Below, piece after piece: positions 22,570 through 30,375 of a DNA stretch of 30,817 nt; position 1 is the stretch's first letter; every line of letters begins with the position of its first letter. The notes beneath the pieces are model-generated. The model made no database searches, was not told the DNA's origin, and was given only the letters and a program-made list of their open reading frames with translations. Origin of the DNA: Peptococcaceae bacterium UBA3937 (GTDB taxonomy: Bacteria; Bacillota; Peptococcia; DRI-13; DTU073); assembly GCA_002385735.1 (NCBI GenBank), contig DGEB01000009.1, forward strand, positions 1 through 30,817, given 5' to 3'. Position numbers and translations under genes: made by a program.

Positions 22570-23979
22570 TTAGATCATCTTTTCCGGTTGAACCAACTGC
22601 TCAAACTCTTCCTCCGTTAACAGCTTCAGCTTTACCGCCGCTTCTTTCAGTGTAATTCCCTCGCGGTGAGCCACGAGCGCAATCTGAGCGGCCTTCTCAT
22701 AACCCAGATGCGGGCTAAGGGCGGTTACCAGCATTAAAGAGTTTTCCAAATGCGCCTGAATCTGCGCATAATTAGGTTTCAACCCGGCCACGCAGTTTTG
22801 GTTAAAGGACACAATGGCATCGGTTAAAAGCCGCGCCGATTGCAGGAAATTGTAGATTATAACCGGCATAAAAACGTTCAGTTGCAAATTGCCCTGGCTC
22901 GCGGCCAATCCTATCGTCACGTCATTACCCAGCACCTGACAGGCCACCATGGCTACCGCTTCGCACTGGGTGGGATTAACTTTACCTGGCATGATGGAGC
23001 TACCCGGTTCGTTGGCCGGAAGAAGCAGTTCGCCAATCCCCGAGCGGGGGCCGCTAGCCAACCAGCGAAGATCATTGGCAATCTTCAGTAAATCCGCCGC
23101 CAGGGTCTTTAAAGCCCCGTGGGCGTAGACAAGCTCATCTTTACTGGAAAGGGCGTGGAACTTATTGGGGGCGGATACAAAGGGCTTGCCGGTGAGCCGG
23201 CTTAATTCCGCCGCTACGTTTGCTCCAAATTCCGGATGGGTATTGAGCCCCGTCCCCACCGCCGTACCTCCGATGGCTAATTCTTTTAAATGGGCACAGC
23301 TTTCCTTAAGCATCATTTCGGCTTTTTCCATCATCCGCTGCCAGGCACTGATTTCCTGCCCTAAAGTTAAAGGCGTGGCATCCTGCAGGTGGGTTCGCCC
23401 GATTTTGATCACATCCCGGTATTGCTCCGCTTTTTGCCGGAAAGTCTCTTTGAGCCCGGCCACTGCCGGCAACAAGCCATCCTCCACCGCCAGCACCGCG
23501 GCCAGATGCATGGCCGTGGGGAAAAGGTCGTTGGAGCTTTGCCCCATGTTCACATGATCGTTGGGATGGACCTTCCTGGCATCCTTAGCGACGGTTTCTC
23601 CTAATGTTTCCCCTGAGCTTTGATTAGCCAACAACTGATTGGCGCGGTTGGCTATAACTTCATTCAAATTCATATTCGTCTGGGTCCCGCTGCCGGTCTG
23701 CCACACGACTAAAGGAAAATGAGCCTTGTACTTGCCTGCTAAAATCTCCTCGCAAGCCTGCCCAATGGCTTCCGTCCTTTCCCGGTCCAGCTTGCCCAGC
23801 CGGCAGTTGACAAGCGCAGCCACCTTCTTCAGCAAGGCCAAGGCCATGATGATTTCCCCGGGCATTTTCTCCTGCCCGATCCGGAAATTCCGCAGGCTTC
23901 TTTGGGTCTGCGCCCCCCATAGTTTATCTGCCGGTACCCGGATTTCACCCAGGGTATCCTTTTCTATTCTTTCTTCCAT
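22570..23979 (-). CDS. fumC: class II fumarate hydratase FumC
   Basis: 469 aa, normal for FumC. It hydrates fumarate to L-malate reversibly without an iron-sulfur cluster. Motifs are [67 protein letters not shown] and the signature [16 protein letters not shown]. These choose FumC over aspartase or argininosuccinate lyase. The start is the ATG at 23979 with GGAGGG 9 bases upstream; a TTG one codon earlier is also possible. It is followed closely by malic enzyme. A strong hairpin lies between it and the upstream hydrolase gene. Confidence 0.93.
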   Translation of the reverse strand: MEERIEKDTLGEIRVPADKLWGAQTQRSLRNFRIGQEKMPGEIIMALALLKKVAALVNCRLGKLDRERTEAIGQACEEILAGKYKAHFPLVVWQTGSGTQTNMNLNEVIANRANQLLANQSSGETLGETVAKDARKVHPNDHVNMGQSSNDLFPTAMHLAAVLAVEDGLLPAVAGLKETFRQKAEQYRDVIKIGRTHLQDATPLTLGQEISAWQRMMEKAEMMLKESCAHLKELAIGGTAVGTGLNTHPEFGANVAAELSRLTGKPFVSAPNKFHALSSKDELVYAHGALKTLAADLLKIANDLRWLASGPRSGIGELLLPANEPGSSIMPGKVNPTQCEAVAMVACQVLGNDVTIGLAASQGNLQLNVFMPVIIYNFLQSARLLTDAIVSFNQNCVAGLKPNYAQIQAHLENSLMLVTALSPHLGYEKAAQIALVAHREGITLKEAAVKLKLLTEEEFEQLVQPEKMI

Positions 23980-24000
23980 CAATCCACACCCTCCGCCCCA

Positions 24001-24053
24001 AAATAAAAAGATATTCTATAAAACAATACCGTAGTATTATTCTATAGAATATC
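24001..24053 (-). terminator. 20-bp UACG-tetraloop hairpin with T tract between the sleB-like gene and fumC
   Basis: Minus reading: 24053-24034 pairs with 24029-24010 over 20 continuous base pairs, closed by the loop TACG on a C-G pair (a UNCG tetraloop), then CTTTTTATTTT. Two of the pairs are G-T/T-G wobbles in the minus transcript and would be A-C mismatches in a plus transcript, so it is a minus-strand RNA structure. It lies 35 bases after the hydrolase stop and 31 bases before the fumC start. A terminator for the upstream gene is the simplest reading; a leader element of fumC is also possible. Confidence 0.75.
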
Positions 24054-24087
24054 CTGAATTAGCTCATTCGTAAAGATTATACTCTAT

Positions 24088-24729
24088 TTACTTGGCAAAA
24101 ACATGATTGCCGATGCGTTTGATAATCGGCCGGGACCAAACCCATTTGCTGGTGGCCTTGGCCGGATTCCAATAGTAGAGGGCTCCGCCGCTGGGATCCC
24201 AGCCTGCGATAGCATCCCGGGCCGCTCGAATAGCCGTAGCATTCGGTGTTAAATAAATTTGTCCGTCCGCTACCGCCGTAAAAGCCAGGGGTTCAAAAAT
24301 TACCCCTCTAATCGTATTGGGGAACTGGCTGCTCTCCACCCGGTTAAGGATTACCGCCGCTACCGCAACCTGCCCTGTATACGACTCGCCCCGCGCCTCC
24401 CCATATACCGCTCTGGCCAGCCAATAAATATCATCCCCACTATAGCCCCCTCCACTCCGGGAAGCCTTCCTGACTGCCGCTTGGGGGATCGTTAAGTATT
24501 GTCCGATCTTAATCAGGTCAGACTTTAAGCCATTGGCACTTTTGATACTGCTGATGGAAACGCCATACCATTTACTTAGTTTGAACAAAGTATCGCCTGC
24601 CTTGACTTTATGTGTAACGGCAGCTAAGGTGGGTTCGGCCACAAAAAACAGGAAAACAAAAAGCAGGAAAACACATCCTATCCATCGCTTATGCATCTTC
24701 TTATTACTCATGGGTCTCTTTTTACTCAT
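24088..24729 (-). CDS. LysM plus SleB-type cell-wall hydrolase
   Basis: 213 aa. Residues 1-37 are a signal peptide (SKKRPMSNKKMHKR basic, hydrophobic core, cleavage after LAA). Residues 38-82 are a LysM domain (HKVKAGDTLFKLSKWYGVSI). Residues about 98-213 are the SleB/hydrolase_2 domain (PF07486), with the ARAVYGEARGESYTGQVAVA motif (catalytic Glu), VILNRVESSQFPNT and YYWNPAKATS. The same layout is found in spore cortex lytic enzymes and YkvT-like hydrolases. Its cleavage is likely between MurNAc/muramic lactam and GlcNAc, by homology. The AAAGGAG ribosome site precedes the ATG. It is upstream of the fumC hairpin and downstream of rsmA, the latter separated by a terminator. Confidence 0.9.
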   Translation of the reverse strand: MSKKRPMSNKKMHKRWIGCVFLLFVFLFFVAEPTLAAVTHKVKAGDTLFKLSKWYGVSISSIKSANGLKSDLIKIGQYLTIPQAAVRKASRSGGGYSGDDIYWLARAVYGEARGESYTGQVAVAAVILNRVESSQFPNTIRGVIFEPLAFTAVADGQIYLTPNATAIRAARDAIAGWDPSGGALYYWNPAKATSKWVWSRPIIKRIGNHVFAK

Positions 24730-24833
24730 TGGTCTCTCCTTTCCTACAACTTATCTTTCTTCACCGGTGGCAAGTTGTCGGTCATCTGCATTTTACCGCG
24801 GGACAACCCTTCTTGCTAGTGGTAATAGACGGC

Positions 24834-24867
24834 AAAAAAGGCAACAGCTTTATTGTGCCCTGTTGCC
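24834..24867 (-). terminator. rho-independent terminator of the rsmA transcript
   Basis: The minus strand gives GGCAACAG (24867-24860), a 12-base loop, CTGTTGCC (24847-24840), then TTTTTT. A-run and T-run flanks extend the stem. It begins 7 bases after the rsmA stop. Confidence 0.85.
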
Positions 24868-24874
24868 CTTTTTT

Positions 24875-25750
24875 TTATTCCTGCTTTATAAAATTTGCCC
24901 ATACATCAGCGATTTGCCGAAACTGGTCCAGCGTTAAAGCTTCTCCCCGGGTCTGAGGACTAATTCCCGCTTTTGCCAGTATTTCCACTGTTTTTTCCTT
25001 ATTTATACCTTCCTTCAGGGAACTTAAACTGTTTAATAACGTCTTCCGGCGTTGCCCAAAAGCCGCTTTGATAATCTTAAATAACAATTCTTCCCTTGGA
25101 TTTTTCGCCGTTCCCGGTGGGGAAACTGCTTTCGGTTTGATGCGCAAAAGCGCAGAATCCACCTCCGGTACCGGTGTGAATACCCGACGGGGAATCTTAA
25201 AAAGGATTTCCGCCTCCGCATAATACTCCACAGCCAAAGTTACGGCGCCGTATTCTTTGGTTCCCGGGGCGGCGGTCAACCTTTCCGCCACCTCTTTTTG
25301 CACCATCACCACAATATCTTCAATCTGATACCGATTTTCCAATAAGCTCATAATCACCGGCGTAGTGATATAGTAAGGCAGGTTGGCCACTACTTTATAG
25401 GGATGGGCAAGGTTATAGGCAGCCGTTATTTCGTCCAGATTAAGCTTTAAAACATCTCCTTGCACCACAACACCCGACGTTCCCTCCAACACCTTTTCCA
25501 ACACCGGCAGCAGGGTCGCATCAATTTCTATCGCCAGGACCTGCGCCCCCTTTTCCAACAGCGCCCGGGTGAGGGTTCCGGCGCCGGGTCCGATCTCCAC
25601 CACCCGGTCCCCCGCCTTAATTCCGGCGGTATCAACAATCCGCCTCAGCAAGTTCAGGTCGAAGATAAAATTTTGTCCCCACTTTTTTTTAAAATGAAAG
25701 CCATATTCCTGTAACAGTTCCCTGATGTTCTGGCGTTTCTTTCCTTCCAT
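24875..25750 (-). CDS. rsmA: 16S rRNA (adenine1518/1519-N6)-dimethyltransferase RsmA
   Basis: KsgA/RsmA dimethylates two adenines in 16S helix 45 late in small-subunit assembly. The protein is 291 aa from the ATG at 25750 (GGTGG 8 bases upstream); GTG at 25762 and ATG at 25756 are in-frame alternatives. Motifs are KKKWGQNFIFD near the start, the SAM site EIGPGAGTLTRALLEKG, the acidic pair AIEIDATLLPVL, VQGDVLKL, the catalytic NLPYYITTPV, and FKIIKAAFGQRRKTLLNSL near the end. It follows tatD, 125 bases on, without the yabE and rnmV genes seen between them in Bacillus. Confidence 0.95.
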   Translation of the reverse strand: MEGKKRQNIRELLQEYGFHFKKKWGQNFIFDLNLLRRIVDTAGIKAGDRVVEIGPGAGTLTRALLEKGAQVLAIEIDATLLPVLEKVLEGTSGVVVQGDVLKLNLDEITAAYNLAHPYKVVANLPYYITTPVIMSLLENRYQIEDIVVMVQKEVAERLTAAPGTKEYGAVTLAVEYYAEAEILFKIPRRVFTPVPEVDSALLRIKPKAVSPPGTAKNPREELLFKIIKAAFGQRRKTLLNSLSSLKEGINKEKTVEILAKAGISPQTRGEALTLDQFRQIADVWANFIKQE

Positions 25751-25875
25751 GTTCATGGCCACCGGGCATATCCACCATTCCTTTCCCGTTTTTGAAGCTG
25801 CCCTTCTCTCCCTTCTACCCTAATTACCCCCCGCTCTTTCACAATCGTTTTTTTCCCTGTTGTTCCTTTTTCAGC

Positions 25876-26640
25876 TCAGATGGAGAATAGTTTTTTCGCG
25901 TTGGCCGTAGTAGCCGCCGCCACTTCCTCCACCGAAATCCCTTTGATGGCGGCAATGGTCTCGGCTACCTTGGGCAAAAAAGCCGGCTCATTTCTTTTGC
26001 CCCGGTAAGGCACCGGCGCCAAATAGGGACAATCGGTCTCCAAAAGGAGAACATCCAAAGGAACCTTTTGGGCCACCTCCACCACCTTGCGGGCATTCTT
26101 GAAGGTGACCGGGCCACCGAGGGCAATATAGAAGCCTTGTTTGATAATTTCCTGGGCCCAGGGCCAGCTCCCCGAATAGCAATGAAAGACCCCGCCAATT
26201 TCGGCGGCCTTTTCTTCCTGCACAATGCGCCAGGTATCTTCGTGGGCCTCCCGGTCATGGATAACAATGGGCAGGCGCAGTTTTTGGGCCAGCCGGATCA
26301 TTTCCCGGAAAACCCGCCCTTGCGTCTCGCGGGGCGAAAAATCATAATGATAGTCCAGTCCGATCTCCCCAATCGCCACAATCCGGGGCTGTTTCGCCAA
26401 TTCGCCTAATTGAGCAAGGTCTTGCTCCTGAAATTCTTTCGCCTCATGAGGATGGATGCCGACCGCGCCGTATACAAAGTCGTATTTACGGGTTAATTCC
26501 AGGGTTTTTTTGGAGGAAGCAAGGTCACTGGCCGCATTGAGGATTAACTCAACGCCGGCTGTCCGGGCTCGCTCCAGCACCGCCGGTTGATCCTCTCTGA
26601 ATTGCTGATCATCCAGATGGGCATGGGTATCAAAATACAT
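25876..26640 (-). CDS. tatD: TatD family metal-dependent hydrolase
   Basis: 254 aa, normal length, cytosolic. A TIM-barrel metal hydrolase (DNase/3'-5' exonuclease activity is reported in the family; YabD/YcfH type). Metal ligands and motifs are FDTHAHLDD (residues 3-11), AIGEIGLDYHYDF (about 90-102), IVIHDREAHEDT, VFHCYSGSW and LETDCPYLAPVPYRG. It sits between metG and rsmA as in Bacillus (yabD). It is preceded by AGAAAGAAGG, a moderate ribosome site, and may be co-transcribed with metG, which ends 24 bases upstream. Confidence 0.93.
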   Translation of the reverse strand: MYFDTHAHLDDQQFREDQPAVLERARTAGVELILNAASDLASSKKTLELTRKYDFVYGAVGIHPHEAKEFQEQDLAQLGELAKQPRIVAIGEIGLDYHYDFSPRETQGRVFREMIRLAQKLRLPIVIHDREAHEDTWRIVQEEKAAEIGGVFHCYSGSWPWAQEIIKQGFYIALGGPVTFKNARKVVEVAQKVPLDVLLLETDCPYLAPVPYRGKRNEPAFLPKVAETIAAIKGISVEEVAAATTANAKKLFSI

Positions 26641-26664
26641 AGCAAATGGCCTTCTTTCTTCTCC

Positions 26665-28635
26665 TTATTTTACGCGACTGCCGGTAGGCAAGTCTTTTTC
26701 AAGGGTCAATACCTCCAGGGTATCCCCCTGGGAAGCCGCCAGCAGCATCCCCTGGGACAAGATCCCCCGGAGTTTCGCCGGCTTCAGGTTCGCCACCACA
26801 ATCACCTTTTTCCCAATCATTTCTTCCGGCGTATAATGCTGCGCTATCCCTGAGACAATGGTCCGCACCTCAGCGCCCAGTTTTATTTCCAACTTGAGGA
26901 GCTTTTCCGTATTCTCCACCTTTTCACAGGCAATTACTTCCGCGACTCTTAAATCAATTTTGGCAAAATCCTCAATGGTAATTTCATGGGCATTTTCACC
27001 GGCCTGTTCCTTTGCCTTCGCGCCGGGAGCAGCATGGGCTTCGGGCGTAGTTGTTTTCTCCCCTTGCGCGCCGGAAGCATCCGCCGCCTGCCGCTCTTTT
27101 ACGTCAATCCGCGGGAAAAGGGCCGCTCCCTTGGTCACTTGCTGACCGGTCCGGGTCTGCCCCCATTGGGTAGCCTCCCAGGTTTCGTTTTGCGCCGGAT
27201 CCGCACCAATCTGCGCCCATACCAGCGGGGGAATTTCCGGCATGGCCGGCGTGAGCATTACGGTCACCAAGCGGATTGTCTCCAGGAGATTATACAAAAC
27301 GGTGCCTAATCTTTCTTTCCGGGCCGGGTCTTTGGCCAAAGCCCAGGGCATGGTTTCATCAATATACTTATTAGCCCTGTTGATTAAACGCCAAACTGTC
27401 GCAAGGGCGTTGGCAAAATCCAGTTTTTCATAATAGCCGGCCGCCTCCTGGGGCGTAGTCTCCGCAAGCCTCAGCAGTTCCTGGTCATATTCGCCTTCCA
27501 CCCCTTGCGGAGCCGGGACAATTCCTCCAAAATACTTTTCAATCATCGCTACGGTACGGGAAACCAGGTTCCCATAGCCGTTGGCCAGATCGGTATTAAT
27601 CTTCTTGATTAAACTGTCCTCGGAATAATAGCCGTCCATTCCCAACGGAATCTCCCGCAGCAGGTAGTAGCGAATGGCCGCCGCTCCATATTTTTCAATT
27701 AACTCAATCGGATCCACCACATTCCCTTTGGACTTGGACATTTTCCCCGACTCAAGCAACAACCAGCCATGACCAAATACTTGCTTCGGCAGGGGTATTT
27801 CCGCCGCCATCAGGATGGTCGGCCAAATCACGGTATGGAAGCGCACAATGTCTTTGCCCACCAGGTGCACATCCGCCGGCCAGTATTTTTGGTATGATTC
27901 ATCGTTTTCTGAGCCGTAACCTAAAGCGCTAATGTAGTTGGTTAAGGCATCAAACCACACATAAATCACGTGCTTCTCATTGATCGGCACCGGGACTCCC
28001 CAATTAAAAGTCGTGCGCGAAATGCACAAGTCCTCCAGGCCGCCTTTGATAAAGTTGATCATTTCGTTGCGCCGCGATACCGGCTGGATAAAATCCGGGT
28101 TTTCCTCGATAAATTTCAAAAGCCGGTCCTGATATTGGGACATCTTGAAGAAATAGCTTTCTTCCTGCACCAACTCCACCGGACGCTGACAATCAGGGCA
28201 CAACCTGTTTTCCCCTACTTGCCGCTCCGTAAAAAATGCTTCACAAGGAGTACAATACCAGCCTTCATAAGAGGACAGATAAATATCCCCTTTTTCGTAG
28301 ATCTTCCGGAAAATGTGTTGCACCACTTTCTGGTGCCGTTCCTCGGTAGTGCGGATAAAATCATCATGGGAAATGTCCAGCCTCTTCCAAAGGTATTGGA
28401 AGCCCGCCACAATTTCATCTACATATTCCTGAGGTGTTTTCCCCGCAGCACGGGCGCTCCGCTCGATCTTCAAACCATGTTCGTCCGAGCCGGTCAGGAA
28501 ATATGTATCATAGCCCTGCATTCTTTTGTAGCGGGTCATCGTATCCGCCATCACCGTAGTCAGAGCGTGCCCGATATGCAGTTTCGCACTGGGATAATAA
28601 ATCGGTGTGGTGATGTAATAGGTCTTTTTACTCAT
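26665..28635 (-). CDS. metG: methionyl-tRNA synthetase
   Basis: 656 aa. Class I aminoacyl-tRNA synthetase for methionine. It has HIGH as HIGH at residues 20-23, a Zn knuckle with two CxxC pairs (CTPCEAFF and CPDCQRPV) near 125-147, and KMSKS in GKMSKSKGNVVDP near 300. The C-terminal region from about 545 is the tRNA-binding EMAP/Trbp111 domain (EDFAKIDLRVAEVI and ILSQGMLLAAS). A linker of about 40 residues before it is rich in Ala/Gly/Gln. The start is the ATG at 28635, with AGGAGG 9 bases upstream; a TTG one codon earlier is possible. It is controlled by a Met-specific T-box leader. Confidence 0.96.
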   Translation of the reverse strand: MSKKTYYITTPIYYPSAKLHIGHALTTVMADTMTRYKRMQGYDTYFLTGSDEHGLKIERSARAAGKTPQEYVDEIVAGFQYLWKRLDISHDDFIRTTEERHQKVVQHIFRKIYEKGDIYLSSYEGWYCTPCEAFFTERQVGENRLCPDCQRPVELVQEESYFFKMSQYQDRLLKFIEENPDFIQPVSRRNEMINFIKGGLEDLCISRTTFNWGVPVPINEKHVIYVWFDALTNYISALGYGSENDESYQKYWPADVHLVGKDIVRFHTVIWPTILMAAEIPLPKQVFGHGWLLLESGKMSKSKGNVVDPIELIEKYGAAAIRYYLLREIPLGMDGYYSEDSLIKKINTDLANGYGNLVSRTVAMIEKYFGGIVPAPQGVEGEYDQELLRLAETTPQEAAGYYEKLDFANALATVWRLINRANKYIDETMPWALAKDPARKERLGTVLYNLLETIRLVTVMLTPAMPEIPPLVWAQIGADPAQNETWEATQWGQTRTGQQVTKGAALFPRIDVKERQAADASGAQGEKTTTPEAHAAPGAKAKEQAGENAHEITIEDFAKIDLRVAEVIACEKVENTEKLLKLEIKLGAEVRTIVSGIAQHYTPEEMIGKKVIVVANLKPAKLRGILSQGMLLAASQGDTLEVLTLEKDLPTGSRVK

Positions 28636-28649
28636 CAAAAAATTCCTCC

Positions 28650-28922
28650 TATAATAATATTAAAGCCTTTCATCCGTTCAGGGACGAAAGGCTCAGCCTT
28701 ACGTGGTACCACCCTGCTTCGGCCGGCAAGCCGACCCTCAGCAAGTCTTAGACTTCGGTGCAATAAAGGACACCAGCCTGAAAAGATCCAGGTCCATCTT
28801 CGGCATGGTCTTTTTAGAGGCTCCCACCATCCCTCATTCGCTGTTTAAAAGAACCTATGCTTACTCAACCCTTCATATCTTTGCTTGATATGGGCTTTTT
28901 GAAAGTATTCTCTCCTAATTAA
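28650..28922 (-). promoter_or_regulatory. T-box leader of metG (methionine specifier)
   Basis: Minus-strand leader with the hallmark T-box AGGGTGGTACCACG (28715-28702), which pairs with the uncharged tRNA 3' end. Stem I carries the GAGTA-type motif, the distal GGGATGGTGGGAGCC motif (about 28833-28819) and the specifier in GAAGATGGACC, with ATG at 28797-28795. The ATG matches methionine and the gene. Uncharged tRNA(Met) should favour antitermination and metG expression. A Rho-independent terminator follows at 28692-28665. Confidence 0.93.
28655..28692 (-). terminator. T-box terminator of metG
   Basis: The minus strand has GCCTTTCGTCC (28692-28682), a 6-base loop and GGATGAAAGGC (28675-28665) with one G-T wobble, then TTTAATATT. 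It overlaps the antiterminator partner of the T-box. Confidence 0.85.
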
Positions 28923-28928
28923 TACTAA

Positions 28929-28956
28929 AGTATAATATTCTCCTGCCCTTTGTCAA
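28929..28956 (-). promoter_or_regulatory. sigma-A promoter of the metG T-box leader
   Basis: The minus strand has TTGACA (28956-28951), 16 bases, TATACT (28934-28929), with the start near 28922, exactly where the T-box leader begins. The 63-base stretch between this -35 and the abrB -35 is AT-rich and contains no gene. Confidence 0.75.
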
Positions 28957-29019
28957 GGTCAACTCCTTTTGCTTTCAGGAATGAACATAAAAAACATATA
29001 AAAAATTGTAAATTTAGTA

Positions 29020-29048
29020 TTGACTTTAAATGGCATTATTGTTATCAT
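29020..29048 (+). promoter_or_regulatory. sigma-A promoter of abrB
   Basis: TTGACT (29020-29025), 17 bases, TATCAT (29043-29048). The leader to the ATG at 29094 is about 40 bases. AbrB proteins bind AT-rich DNA and repress their own gene in Bacillus, so the AT-rich upstream region is a plausible autoregulatory site. Confidence 0.65.
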
Positions 29049-29093
29049 TTAGATATGTAGTTGTCGAATTTTGCCGAGAAAGGAGATGAGCAC

Positions 29094-29339
29094 ATGAAAT
29101 CTACCGGTATTGTTAGAAAAGTTGACGAACTTGGTCGTGTTGTTATCCCGATCGAATTAAGAAGAACTCTAGGTATTGATGAAAAAGATGCCCTGGAAAT
29201 TTACGTCGACCAGGAAAAAATCATCCTTAAGAAGTACGAACCCGCTTGTGTATTCTGTGGTAGTGCGGACAATATTCAACATTTTCGCGGGAAACTCGTC
29301 TGTAAAGAGTGCGTACACGGTATGGCCGCTAATGCCTAA
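29094..29339 (+). CDS. abrB: AbrB family transition-state regulator
   Basis: 81 aa. The N-terminal AbrB/SpoVT swapped-hairpin DNA-binding domain (residues 1-47) reads KSTGIVRKVDELGRVVIPIEL, RRTLGIDEKDALEIYVDQ and IILKKYEP. Residues 50-75 hold two CxxC pairs (VFCGS has C-FC, and LVCKEC), which could bind a metal in a clostridial-type C-domain. Normal length. The start at 29094 is chosen because AAAGGAGATGAGCAC precedes it and the upstream frame is non-coding. As in Bacillus it runs opposite to metG and rsmI and between them. It likely represses post-exponential genes. Confidence 0.93.
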   Translation: MKSTGIVRKVDELGRVVIPIELRRTLGIDEKDALEIYVDQEKIILKKYEPACVFCGSADNIQHFRGKLVCKECVHGMAANA

Positions 29340-29341
29340 TG

Positions 29342-29375
29342 TATGTATTAGCACTTTACGAGTGCTAATTACATA
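29342..29375. promoter_or_regulatory. inverted repeat after abrB with CIRCE-like arms but a short spacer
   Basis: ATTAGCACT (29347-29355), 5 bases and AGTGCTAAT (29361-29369) are perfect arms. Outer TATGT/ACATA pairing with one bulge extends the stem. The arms look like CIRCE (TTAGCACTC, 9 bases, GAGTGCTAA), but the spacer is only 3 to 5 bases. No T run follows directly, and a separate terminator lies at 29414. Confidence 0.5.
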
Positions 29376-29413
29376 AATGACAACATGAGGACTCGACACT
29401 ACTAGAACTTACC

Positions 29414-29455
29414 AAGAGAGCATCCGGTAAAAAACGGAGATGCTCTCTTTTTTTT
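29414..29455 (+). terminator. rho-independent terminator of abrB
   Basis: AAGAGAGCATC (29414-29424), a 14-base loop that includes a CCG/CGG pairing, GATGCTCTCTT (29439-29449), then TTTTTT (to 29455). Confidence 0.9.
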
Positions 29456-29493
29456 GCTGTAAAGGTTCGGCCAAGAGCATCTCCAAACTAAAT

Positions 29494-30375
29494 TCACTCT
29501 TCCTCATTGTTTTTCCGTTTTTCCACCAGCACCTGATACACTTCCCGTTTGGGAAGCCGCAGCATGCGCGCCGCCTCCTTGAGGGCGGCTTTTCTCTCAT
29601 AGCCCTGCTCCAGTAAAGCATTATAGCAGCGCTCTATCTCCTCCGGTGTGCGGTCGGCGCTGCTTTGCCCCGACGCATTTTCCTGGGAGGCGCCCTCCAC
29701 CAATAAGACGACTTCTCCTTTTACCGCCCGGTCCTGATAGTATTCCCGCACTTCACTGAGACGGCCGCGGCGGTATTCCTCGAAAACTTTGGTTAATTCC
29801 CTGGCCACACAGCAGTTACGGTCGCCCCACACTTCTAACAAGTCACCTAAAGTTTGCACCAAGCGATGAGGGCTTTCATAAAAAATGAGCGTCCTTTTTT
29901 CCCGGCCCAACTCTTCCCAAAGCTGTTTCTTCTCCTTTTTGGTCCGCGGGAAAAAGCCGGCAAATAAAAAGCCGTTGCAGTCCAGACCGGAAGCAACCAA
30001 CGCCGTTAATACCGCTGAAGGGCCGGGAACAACCGTTACCATGATGTTTTGTTCAATACACAAACGCACCACATCCGCACCCGGATCGGAAATCCCGGGC
30101 ATCCCCGCATCCGAAACAAGGGCGATGTTTTTCCCTTGCCGTAAATCCTCGAGTAGATAAGCCCCCTTGAACACCTTATTATGCTCAAAATAGCTGGTAA
30201 TTGGTTTATGGATGTTATAGTGATTCAAAAGCTTCCGGGTTTGACGGGTATCCTCGGCCGCGATTAAATCCACCTCCTGCAAAACCTCCAAAGCCCGCAG
30301 GGTGATATCCTTTAAATTGCCAATGGGAGTGCCAACCAAAAACAGCATCCCTGCTTTATTGTCGCCTTTTCCCAT
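29494..30375 (-). CDS. rsmI: 16S rRNA (cytidine1402-2'-O)-methyltransferase RsmI
   Basis: 293 aa, YabC/RsmI of the tetrapyrrole-methylase fold. It 2'-O-methylates C1402 of 16S rRNA. Motifs are LFLVGTPIGNLKDITLRAL (residues about 11-29), AEDTRQTRKLL, ISDAGMPGISDPG-like VSDAGMPGISDPGADVV, VPGPSAVLTALVASGL, FAGFFPRTKKEK and FYESPHRL. The C-terminal tail has a helical DUF segment (LKEAARMLRLPKREVYQV). The ATG at 30375 has GAGGTGG upstream and lies inside the end of trmN6, a 20-base overlap. Confidence 0.95.
   Translation of the reverse strand: MGKGDNKAGMLFLVGTPIGNLKDITLRALEVLQEVDLIAAEDTRQTRKLLNHYNIHKPITSYFEHNKVFKGAYLLEDLRQGKNIALVSDAGMPGISDPGADVVRLCIEQNIMVTVVPGPSAVLTALVASGLDCNGFLFAGFFPRTKKEKKQLWEELGREKRTLIFYESPHRLVQTLGDLLEVWGDRNCCVARELTKVFEEYRRGRLSEVREYYQDRAVKGEVVLLVEGASQENASGQSSADRTPEEIERCYNALLEQGYERKAALKEAARMLRLPKREVYQVLVEKRKNNEEE

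Noticed and set aside
27970..28848. Plus-strand open frame (292 residues) over the 5' end of metG
   Set aside because: It runs antisense through metG and into the T-box leader; a shadow of strong coding sequence.
29342..29375. Functional CIRCE operator
   Set aside because: Arms match, but the spacer is far from the 9 bases needed, and it lies downstream of abrB with no chaperone gene. Kept only as a CIRCE-like finding.
29169..29399. Minus-strand frame opposite abrB
   Set aside because: Antisense to a confident abrB call; no family and no start signal.
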